Shown piece after piece: positions 24,511 through 32,200 of a DNA stretch of 39,046 nt. Position 1 is the first letter of the stretch. The number at the start of each line of letters is the position of its first letter. The notes under the pieces were generated by a model that saw nothing but the letters and a program-made list of their open reading frames with translations, ran no database searches and was not told where the DNA came from. The stretch is from positions 1 through 39,046 of the forward strand of contig JAFXDL010000124.1 in the NCBI GenBank assembly GCA_017516265.1. The letters are read 5' to 3'. This DNA comes from Bacteroidaceae bacterium (GTDB lineage: Bacteria; Bacteroidota; Bacteroidia; Bacteroidales; Bacteroidaceae). The position numbers and the translations under genes are program-made.

Positions 24511-24798
24511 CGAAATAATTGTGGATTTCGTCTGTTTTTCTCTGATAATTCCATATTTGTAGGCCGCAGAACGAACGAAGTGCATGGGCAAACACTTGAT
24601 ATATCTGCCTGTTCAGTATCATTTGTGGCCGTGGTGCCTTTGTTCCCCTGTCTCTTAAGCGCAAGCAGATTCACATTTTCTGATTTAGTACAGAATACTT
24701 TCTGAAGGATGGTCAAGCGTCTTCCCGTTAACCAAGTCTTTTACTCGCTGAATAGTTGCCTTTTTACGGTTTAATAGTTAAATTGTGCTAATTTTGTA

Positions 24799-24819
24799 GT
24801 ACTATGTAATACAAAGTAC
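24799..24819. promoter_or_regulatory. Candidate PadR operator (21-bp palindrome)
   Basis: The core ACTATGTAATACAAAGT and its flanking GT/AC form a 21-bp dyad with one mismatched pair around the central base. PadR-family operators often contain TGTA/TACA-type half-sites. It lies 12 bp before the -7 box at 24832-24839, covering the -33 region, so binding would block the promoter of padR and its operon. Confidence 0.6.
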
Positions 24820-24831
24820 CTAAGTATTGCC

Positions 24832-24839
24832 TATATTTG
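24832..24839 (+). promoter_or_regulatory. -7 box for the padR-pspC operon
   Basis: TATATTTG fits TAnnTTTG and lies about 150 nt before the PadR ATG at 24990. The region between forms an untranslated leader with no clear gene. Confidence 0.5.
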
Positions 24840-24989
24840 CATCGTCAATGGAACTTGAAGGGGTGGTTCGTCCGACTTGCAAGGTCCCTTCAATGGCCAT
24901 AAGTTCCTGAAGACAAAGCAATTTAGGAGATGAAAAGAGATGGATGGAGAAGCGATTCGCTATTTGTCTCCCTAAAAGATTAAAAACGT

Positions 24990-25343
24990 ATGAATGTAGA
25001 TAACGCAAAATCGCAGATGCGGAAAGGCATGTTGGAGTATTGCGTGATGTTGCTCCTCCGAAAGGAACCATCGTATGCCTCCGACATCATTGTCCGTTTG
25101 AAGGAAGCTGAGTTGATTGTGGTCGAGGGAACTCTCTATCCCTTGCTCACCCGCCTGAAGAACGACGGGCTGCTCAGTTACGAATGGCGCGAATCGACCC
25201 AAGGGCCACCGCGCAAGTACTATGCCCTCACTACCGAGGGGGAACTCTTCCTGGCCGGCCTCGACTGTGCTTGGAATGAACTGGCCACCACCGTGGGACA
25301 CCTCAAGGCGGAAAGCCCTATCCGATTGGAAGTTAAAAATTAA
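24990..25343 (+). CDS. PadR-family transcriptional regulator
   Basis: The 117-residue protein is a winged-helix regulator of the PadR group: MRKGMLEYCVMLLLRKEPSYASDII, VVEGTLYPLLTRLKNDGLLSYEWRES, and GPPRKYYALTTEGELFL are the classic helix-turn-helix and wing motifs. The C-terminal helix for dimerisation is short, as in PadR subfamily 2. Regulators of this type usually repress their own operon and respond to a small ligand or envelope stress. The next gene encodes a PspC membrane protein, a recurring partnership in Bacteroidota. The 21-bp dyad at 24799-24819 is the likely operator. Confidence 0.93.
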   Translation: MNVDNAKSQMRKGMLEYCVMLLLRKEPSYASDIIVRLKEAELIVVEGTLYPLLTRLKNDGLLSYEWRESTQGPPRKYYALTTEGELFLAGLDCAWNELATTVGHLKAESPIRLEVKN

Positions 25344-25470
25344 AGATTTAAAAATTAAAAGTTTCGGGTTCAAGGTTTCAAGTTCCAAGTTTAAGGTTTA
25401 AGGTTCAATCCATCAACCTCTCAACCCATCAACCTTGTAAAACTCGTCAACTCGTTAACTTGTCAACTAA
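25344..25470. repeat. Simple oligonucleotide repeats between padR and pspC
   Basis: Runs such as GGTTCAAGGTTTCAAGTTCC, CATCAACCTCTCAACCCATC and AACTCGTCAACTCGTTAACT fill the gap. They match similar runs near 1.66, 14.65 and 36.3 kb, and have no coding potential. Confidence 0.6.
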
Positions 25471-25476
25471 AAAACA

Positions 25477-27120
25477 ATGAAAAAGAATATCACCATCAAC
25501 TTCTTTGGCACCCTGTATGCCATTGATGAAGACGCCTATGAGTTGCTCAACCGCTACTTGGGCGACATGAAGAGATACTTCTCCCGCAAGGAGGGAGGCG
25601 AAGAGATTGCCGACGACATCGAACACCGCGTAGCCGAACTGATGTTGGAGTTGAAGAACGACGGCCGCGAGCCGATAGACATCGCATTGGTAAAGGAAAT
25701 CATTGGTCGCATAGGCAATCCCGAGGAGCTGGACGAAGCCTCCGGCGAAGGAGAAAGTGGCTCTGCCACCGGACATCGCGGACGTGAATGGTTCAGCGAA
25801 CAGGTGTCGAAGAAGCGCCTCTATTGCAATCCCGACGACAAATTGTTGTGCGGTGTGCTCTCCGGCATTGCCTGCTATCTCGGCATCGACCCCGTGTGGG
25901 TACGCCTTATTGTTGTGGCACTGGCCATACTCCCTATACCTTTTATATATATATCCTTCTGGACGGTGCTGATTATCTATTTCGTCCTTGCTTTGATTAT
26001 CCCCGAAGCCAAGACTCCCGAAGAGCGCCTGCGTATGCATGGCAAGCCCGTGACGATGGAGAATCTGAACGAGGAGATTGTCAACAGGACCGATGGGACT
26101 GAGCGTCCGGCCGACAAGCATAGTGGTTTTGTACAGGTACTGATTGTGCTCATCAAGGCCATCCTTATCTTTATGTTAGCTTCCATCGCCTTTGGTGGTT
26201 TCGCTTTGTTGCTGATGGTGTTGTTCGGCGCCAGCTTTTTGGGTTTTGTCTTCAACGGTGGTGTGGCGCGACATGCATTCGGAATGGGAAATCATGACCT
26301 GATGATGTTTGATGCCATCGCCAACAACGGACTCACTTGGGTTTCCGGCATTGCCCTCTTTGTGGCCGCATTGGTACTGGTGATTCTGATAGTCCATGCC
26401 ATCATGCGTGTGTTGGGCAAAGGTAAGTCTCTTGGCCGTATGTTGTGGATCTACTTGGCCATCTTTTTCGTATCGCTGATTGTGGGCATTTCATCGTTGG
26501 TCGGCTTTGGCGTGGAGATGGATTATACTTCAAAACAGATACGCCAAGAGTATAAAGAACAACGCGAAGAGCGTCGTAACCAGGAGGAAATCGATTGGCT
26601 CACCGACCGTGGTTGGGAAGTCATAGCTCACGACCATACCTATAACTATATGAAGAGTTCCGAGCACTATAGCGGCGACCGCTCGAAGGAGTACATCGAC
26701 GGATTCTCCGAGCATCCCAACATGCTCTATACCGTTGAGCGCACCGTGCGCATCACTCCGGGCATCTATAGTCTCGAAGCAGCCGTGCGCACCAATGGCG
26801 AAGGCCCCGAGGTGTATGCTTTCAACAGCAAGGGCGAGCGCCTCTCTGCTCCCTTCCCCGTCTATGCCAATAGTGGTGGTGAGATTTGGCAGGAAGCTAT
26901 GGTCCGTATGGAGAACGACAGTACCTTGACGGGTGAAGTGAAGCGCATTGCCGAAGCCAACCGCAAACGCGGACACGGATGGAGCCGTGTACATATCAAC
27001 AACATCGAAGTGACCGACAGCATCATCCGCTACGGTGTGACCAACCGCAACGGTGCCACCGGCTATTGGAATGGTACTTGGTTCTCCGCCACCGACTTCA
27101 AGTTGAAGAAGGTGAAGTGA
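25477..27120 (+). CDS. PspC-domain membrane protein
   Basis: The 547-residue protein starts with a cytosolic helical domain (residues about 1-95, MKKNITINFFGTLYAIDEDAYELL...) like that found before PspC in Bacteroidota. A PspC domain follows (KRLYCNPDDKLLCGVLSGIACYLGIDPVWVRLIVVAL, about 110-180), then three or four transmembrane helices (FVQVLIVLIKAILIFMLASIAFGGFALLLMVLF and others). Residues about 350-547 form a soluble domain after TSKQIRQEYKEQREERRNQ, ending in a beta-rich module. PspC proteins sense membrane stress and partner with transcription factors in enterobacteria; here the partner is PadR. The gene is followed by a family A repeat and a second small PspC gene. Confidence 0.9.
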   Translation: MKKNITINFFGTLYAIDEDAYELLNRYLGDMKRYFSRKEGGEEIADDIEHRVAELMLELKNDGREPIDIALVKEIIGRIGNPEELDEASGEGESGSATGHRGREWFSEQVSKKRLYCNPDDKLLCGVLSGIACYLGIDPVWVRLIVVALAILPIPFIYISFWTVLIIYFVLALIIPEAKTPEERLRMHGKPVTMENLNEEIVNRTDGTERPADKHSGFVQVLIVLIKAILIFMLASIAFGGFALLLMVLFGASFLGFVFNGGVARHAFGMGNHDLMMFDAIANNGLTWVSGIALFVAALVLVILIVHAIMRVLGKGKSLGRMLWIYLAIFFVSLIVGISSLVGFGVEMDYTSKQIRQEYKEQREERRNQEEIDWLTDRGWEVIAHDHTYNYMKSSEHYSGDRSKEYIDGFSEHPNMLYTVERTVRITPGIYSLEAAVRTNGEGPEVYAFNSKGERLSAPFPVYANSGGEIWQEAMVRMENDSTLTGEVKRIAEANRKRGHGWSRVHINNIEVTDSIIRYGVTNRNGATGYWNGTWFSATDFKLKKVK

Positions 27121-27138
27121 GCGAAAACCTCTCCCTAA

Positions 27139-27335
27139 GGAGGTGTGTCAAAATACCGACGGTCTCTGTCATTCTGAACGAAGTGAAGACGAGTTGTTGA
27201 GCATAGCGAAAAATCTGTAAACATCAGCAGTAAATATAAAGCACACGTTATCAGATTCTTCACTACTCTCAGAATGACAAGAGACCGTCTGGAAATAACA
27301 ATAAAAGAGCGCATTTGTATATTTGACATACCCCC
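27139..27335 (+). repeat. Repeat family A copy 3: nested palindrome 3' of pspC
   Basis: Outer arms GGAGGTGTGTCAAA (27139-27152) and TTTGACATACCCCC (27322-27335) match the family. Nested arms GACGGTCTCTGTCATTCTGA and TCAGAATGACAAGAGACCGT pair almost fully, so the whole 197 bp can fold into one long hairpin. The last part (CGGTCTCTTGTCAT...TATATTTGACA) is nearly the same as copy 1 at 2 kb, apart from one base in the TGACA/TGACATA arm. TATATTTG at 27318-27325 is a -7-like box 48 bp before the next gene. Confidence 0.9.
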
Positions 27336-27373
27336 AATAAAAAAGATTATTAACACATTAAAACAATAGAATT

Positions 27374-27580
27374 ATGGAAAAAAGACTCAGACGTTCAACC
27401 AGAGATTGTAAAATTGCAGGTGTATGTGGCGGATTGGCCGAATACCTCGACATCGATTCAACCGTAATACGTATTGCTTACATCCTCCTGGCCTTCTTCT
27501 CAGCGGCCTTCCCCGGAGTCATACTTTACATCATCATGATGTTGGTCATGCCGAAAGACAATTTGCTTGAGCAGAAGTGA
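27374..27580 (+). CDS. Small PspC-domain protein
   Basis: The 68-residue protein is a stand-alone PspC domain: RRSTRDCKIAGVCGGLAEYLDIDSTVIRIAYILLAFF, a hydrophobic segment, then IIMMLVMPKDN. It is probably an inner-membrane protein of the same stress or PadR-linked unit as the preceding gene. The gap between the two PspC genes contains the family A repeat with its -7-like box, so it may have its own promoter as well as read-through from the operon. Confidence 0.92.
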   Translation: MEKRLRRSTRDCKIAGVCGGLAEYLDIDSTVIRIAYILLAFFSAAFPGVILYIIMMLVMPKDNLLEQK

Positions 27581-27691
27581 TACATTCTCTCAATAGAATC
27601 AAAGAATACCATTCTTCCTATGCATGGGAATAAATCAATAGAATTATTATAAGAAGCGTTTAAAATTAAAGTTAACGTATGCGCGCAAAAG

Positions 27692-27728
27692 AGCCAAGGC
27701 ACGTCGGGATGACGCTCCTTGGCTTTTT
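27692..27728. terminator. Bidirectional intrinsic terminator
   Basis: AGCCAAGG (27692-27699) pairs with CCTTGGCT (27717-27724), followed by TTTT on the plus strand and preceded by CGCAAAAG on the minus strand. It lies between the small PspC gene and the convergent AAA ATPase gene, whose stop is at 27732. Confidence 0.75.
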
Positions 27729-27731
27729 GTA

Positions 27732-28931
27732 TCAATAAATCAACCCAACCATCCATAAGGGGAGTTTGTGACCGACGGGGTACTCCATATTGTCGGCAAG
27801 AACGTAAGAATTAGGGATGTCTGCTATTTGCGAAAAGTCCTTGTCGGCTCCTCCCACTTCGAAGGTGTATTTTCTATCCACCACAAAATCACCATTCTTT
27901 TTACCGTATTCCACTTCGTGCTTGACCGACAATTGGTTGATGACGAAAGTTTCGCGTGCAGTGCCTGTCTGAACTCGCTCGGAAGCCAATACGTATAGCA
28001 AATTGGGGTTTTGGATATAGATTTTGTCAGGTTTCTGCATTTTCTTGACTGAATAGAGGTTGGAATACAAGAGTTTCAATAATTCGGCTCTTTCCATATT
28101 GGCGAGATAAGCCAGCAAGGAGTTACGACTCAATCCGATGACTGCAGCCAGTTTCGTTGTGTCCACTTCGTAGGGTACAGATGAGGCCAACACACTCAAC
28201 AAAGCCTTCAGTTTGCGCACATAGGCGGGATCGATACCGCATAACAGCGGCATTTCCTGTTCCAGTATCAGATTCACTACATTTTCTATATTGATGTAGT
28301 AATCATCTTTGTTGCCATTGTAAAAAGGATAATATCCCTGACGAAGATATTCATTGAACATTTGCACGGGACGGCATTTCTCGTTTACTTCCCGACATAT
28401 TTCTGTGGGATGCGACAATACTTCCTCTAACGTATGGATGGGTATGCAGATGTTTTTGTAGAACATCAGGTATTCACGGAACGAAAGCCCGTAAAGATTG
28501 TAGGGCAGACAACGTCGTGATAGGTCTGCATCGGCATTCAGTATGTTCAGTAGCGATGAACCGCTGAACACGACTTTCAATGTCGGATACAAGTCATATA
28601 TCTCTTTCACCTCTTTACTCCACGTGGGATATTTATGCACCTCGTCTAAAAACAGGTGTTTTCCTCCCATCATATAGAATTTGTCGGCCAAATCCAACAA
28701 CGTGTGGTTACTGAAATAAATGGAGTCCAACGAACAATAGAGTACTTCTCTGCAGCCTGGCGGATAGTGTTTTTTGATGTACTGGAGCAGCAGGGTAGTC
28801 TTCCCCACACCTCGTGATCCGCGGATGGCGATCAGTTGGTTATCCCAATGCACTTGGTGCATCAAGTCGCGTATAATGTCGGTACTTGTTTGGGACAACA
28901 GTCTTTCTTGTTTCGTGAACAGGCTTTCCAT
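27732..28931 (-). CDS. AAA_14 / DUF4143 ATPase
   Basis: The 399-residue protein has an AAA domain with Walker A IRGSRGVGKTTLLLQ and Walker B KHLFLDEVHKY, then VFSGSSLLNI, RCLPYNLYGLSFREYL and a C-terminal DUF4143 region (LIY...FVVDRKYTFEVGGADK) with winged-helix-like parts. Members are common, often multicopy, in gut Bacteroidales; their cellular role is undefined and a defence or plasmid-stability link has been suggested only loosely. The frame can start at a TTG at 28985, but the -7 box at 28963-28970 supports the ATG at 28931 (MESLFTKQ). Three phased repeats lie upstream at 29010-29092. Confidence 0.85.
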   Translation of the reverse strand: MESLFTKQERLLSQTSTDIIRDLMHQVHWDNQLIAIRGSRGVGKTTLLLQYIKKHYPPGCREVLYCSLDSIYFSNHTLLDLADKFYMMGGKHLFLDEVHKYPTWSKEVKEIYDLYPTLKVVFSGSSLLNILNADADLSRRCLPYNLYGLSFREYLMFYKNICIPIHTLEEVLSHPTEICREVNEKCRPVQMFNEYLRQGYYPFYNGNKDDYYINIENVVNLILEQEMPLLCGIDPAYVRKLKALLSVLASSVPYEVDTTKLAAVIGLSRNSLLAYLANMERAELLKLLYSNLYSVKKMQKPDKIYIQNPNLLYVLASERVQTGTARETFVINQLSVKHEVEYGKKNGDFVVDRKYTFEVGGADKDFSQIADIPNSYVLADNMEYPVGHKLPLWMVGLIY

Positions 28932-28962
28932 ACTCTTTTCTTCATTTGATTCATTACTGCTG

Positions 28963-28970
28963 CAAAGATA
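28963..28970 (-). promoter_or_regulatory. -7 box for the AAA ATPase gene
   Basis: Minus-strand TATCTTTG lies 32-39 nt before the ATG at 28931. A TTTG at 28983-28986 is too near to be a standard -33 element. Confidence 0.5.
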
Positions 28971-29009
28971 ACTGTTTCTTGGCAAATTGCATCATCTTTC
29001 ATTGAAAAT

Positions 29010-29092
29010 GTTCAGAGCGGTTAACAGTTTTTGCTGTAATTTGTTCAGAGTAGTTAACAAATTGCATAAGAAATCGTTCAGAGCCGTGAACA
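29010..29092. repeat. Three phased 17-bp dyad repeats upstream of the AAA ATPase
   Basis: GTTCAGAGCGGTTAACA (29010-29026), GTTCAGAGTAGTTAACA (29043-29059) and GTTCAGAGCCGTGAACA (29076-29092) lie at an exact 33-bp period. Each is a dyad of the type GTTcA...TkAAC; the third is a perfect GTTCA-N6-TGAAC palindrome. The intervening 16-bp spacers are not conserved. The three copies would face the same side of the helix. An operator array or replication iteron-like site for a DNA-binding protein is the simplest reading. Confidence 0.8.
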
Positions 29093-29110
29093 CTGTCTCC
29101 CCTAAACATT

Positions 29111-29172
29111 AAGCGCGGATAACGGGAGATACACGATAAGAACCATTCGTGTAATCCGCGTTATCCGCGCTT
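29111..29172. repeat. Repeat family B copy 5
   Basis: AAGCGCGGATAACGGGAGA and CGTTATCCGCGCTT are reverse complements (14 bp perfect at the ends), with GTGTAATCCGC inside. It is the most diverged member, with CGCGGAT for CACGGAT, and lies 3' of the pectinesterase gene. Confidence 0.7.
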
Positions 29173-29221
29173 GGTGTGTTTAAGGTGGGGATTTATGGAA
29201 CCCACCTTAAGCAACAGTTGG

Positions 29222-32200
29222 TTACTTCATTACCTTACGGACAATGATGTTGCCTTGTGCATCCTGCATGGTCACAATGTTGAGACCCGGTTGGAGAGCC
29301 TTCAGTTGTACACCGTTGACAGTATGGATGGCTACAATCTGTGCTTCAGCCGCTACGGCAGACTGTATGCCGGTAGCATTGGGGTCGCATCCTGCGCTGA
29401 GGCCGCCCTGCTCGTTGGCTGCATACACCATGTAGGTGGCTCCGGCTTCGGCACTGATGGTTGTTTCGGTAGTGAACTCAACGTCCTTGCCGTTCTTCAC
29501 GATGACGTAGCAGATGGCGTAGGGCACAGCTTCCCATGACAGGGTGCTCTTGTCATCGTTCCAGGTGGCTACGGGTGCTGCGCATGATTCGGTGATGATG
29601 GCAGGTTGCCAGTTGTCCTTGCCGCTCAACACATTCTTCACGGTGTATTGGGCAGCCTCTTCAGCGGTCAGGTAGTTTTTGGCCTTGCCATATACTTTTT
29701 CACCGGTCTCTTTGACTGTATAATAATAGGTATCTTCGCGCTGGCTTAGGTCAACAGGGTTGCCGTTGCCGTCCATTGTGTTATAGTCGGCCCACAGTAC
29801 GGGCAGACCTCCCATGGTGGGATACCAACCCTTGGCGGGAATGGTCACTTCGGCAATGGTGTTGATGAAGACTGTCTTCGGGCTGTTGTGCCAGGGACGG
29901 CCCAACCATACGTCAGTTTCAGAAGGTACACCCGGTGCAGTGATGCGGCAGTTCATGAAGACGTATCCCCATTCTACGTCAGCACCGTGTGAGGGAGCCA
30001 CGATGTAGCCACCGCTCTTGCGGTTGATATAGAGGGTCGTGTTGTCGATGTAGATGTTACCACTGTTGTAGATGAAATCCACAGCACCTTCGATGAAGCA
30101 GTCCTTCACGTATGCGCGGTAGTTTGATGTAGAAGGTGTAATCCAAGTATCCTGGTAAGAGAGCATGGCCACGTTCTTGAACACGGTGCGGTCGCCTGTT
30201 GTATTCAAGGCCAAAGCCTGTGGACCAGCCTGCTTGTCATGTCCCCAAGAGTTCTCCAGTGTGAGGTTATCAAAGTAGCAGTCGTTGGCATTCACCACTA
30301 CGGTAGCACCTACGCTCACGTGCAGGGCATTGTCGCCACCACAGAGTTTGTCATCAGTGATGATTACCTTGTCGCGCTCCTGACCGATGAAGTGCAGGTA
30401 GGGCTTGTTCTTGGGCACGTCCACATGTCCCTTGTATTCACCATTCTTGATGAAGATGAGCCAAGGAATGGCGCGTCCTTCGGGAGCTGCGTCGATAGCT
30501 TCCTGTACGGTCAGGTAGTCACCGCTGCCGTCGGCAGCCACCACTGCATCATAGAGACGGGCTACGGGCTGTGTGCGCTCCATGGTAGTGAAGTTCAGCG
30601 TGATACCCTCATAGGCGTTGCCGCTACGGTCGGTGATGACACCGGCAGGCAGTGTGAAGCTGTAGGCGGTGTTATAGTCCAATCCGGAGTATTGGAACAC
30701 GGCAGTCTTTCCGTTTACATTCGGAGCGATAGCCTCACCGTTCAGTGTGGCAGTGCCCGTTCCGGCCTTGATACGTTCGTTGAAGGTCAGCACGATGCTT
30801 CCTGTGGCCGATGCACCTGTCGCGTTGTTCTCAGGATTGCTGCCCACGAGTACGGGAGCCACCTGGTCATTGGCCTGTTCGCTTTCGCCAAGGACGAAGA
30901 TGTCACCGATAGAGAGTCCGTCATAGTCGCTTTCGTTACCTACGAGTTCTTCTGAACCAGGCATCCAGCGAATCCATACACGGTTTTGGTTGTTTGCCTC
31001 GGCAGGCAGGGTAAACTCACCGTCAACCCATCCGCGTGTGGGGATGTCGTAAGTTCCCACTTCGGTAAAATTGGTTCCATCTACAGAGTATTCGGCCTTC
31101 ATCACGGCGTAGGTGTTGTACGAGTGTCCGAAACCGTTGGAGAAGGTGATGTTGCTGTATCCCTTGGTAGAGAAAGAGATTTCCCAGTACCAGCCATCAG
31201 AGAGGAGGCTCCAGATTCGGGCACCCCAGCGTCCTTCTTCTGCGCCATTGTTTACTCCGCGTGTAAGCCATGATCTGGTGCTTCCGTCTGCTTTGCGGAG
31301 CGAGAGGAGTCCGCCGTTCTCTGTGTTGCTGCGATAATCAGCAGCACGCTCTGTATTGGGGCTGTCCTGATAGAGGTCCCAAGCTACGATGTAGTCGGCC
31401 ACAGCATAGTTCACGGTCAGGTTCTTCTCACCGTCCATGTTGATGATGCGCTCGGCATTGGTGCTCTTGTCTTCCCATCCGGTGAAGCTGAGAATCTTGT
31501 TGTTGTTTACGGTTAGCTTCACGTCGGTACCTTCCTCGTAGTAGTGTACGCCGTTGATGATGTTTCCGTCAGGAACGATAGTCACCAGATTGGCATTGCC
31601 ATAGGTGTTCTCCATATCGTCGATAACCTTCAGGTTGAGGGCATAGACATTGCTCTTGCTGTATTGTGCGGTCAGGTCGGTGTTGGCAGCAATCTGGAAT
31701 CTATAAGGATTATCGGTAGAGACCTCATTGCCTTCGGCATCGTACCATCCGGTGAAGTGGTAACCAAAGTTTTCACTGGCTTTCAGCTCTATCATAGTTC
31801 CTTCGTCAAATTCGGCTCCCGAGGGGTTGATGCTGATGTTTCCTGCACCCTTCATACCTATCTTTGTGGCCAATGTGTAAGAAGGAGTGGGCAATACAGT
31901 TCCTTCAATATCAGCAGTAATGGTAATGTCACTGAAGGCGTACTGTTTGTTGTTGGCCAATCCCTTGATGTAGATTTTGGCTACAATCTTGTCTGTAGTG
32001 GCAGGCAGGTTGCTCAAGTCATATACACAATCGGAGTAATAGGGAGCTTCCTTTACCAATTGCGGAGTAAATCCTTCTGCAACAGTGACAGTATCCTCAC
32101 CGCAAATCACCACCACGTCAAATTTTCCTCCATTGGTACCTACGCGGGCAGCTTTGAAAGACAGTTGTTTGGGGGTGATGGTGATGCCTCTCTTCGGGAT

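Noticed and set aside
24459..24716. 85-codon minus-strand frame in the gap between the Omp28-like and padR genes
   Set aside because: No start context, no motif and atypical composition; it overlaps the Omp28-like promoter.
29010..29092. CRISPR array
   Set aside because: Only three 17-bp repeats with 16-bp spacers; far too short for known CRISPR repeats and no cas gene is nearby.
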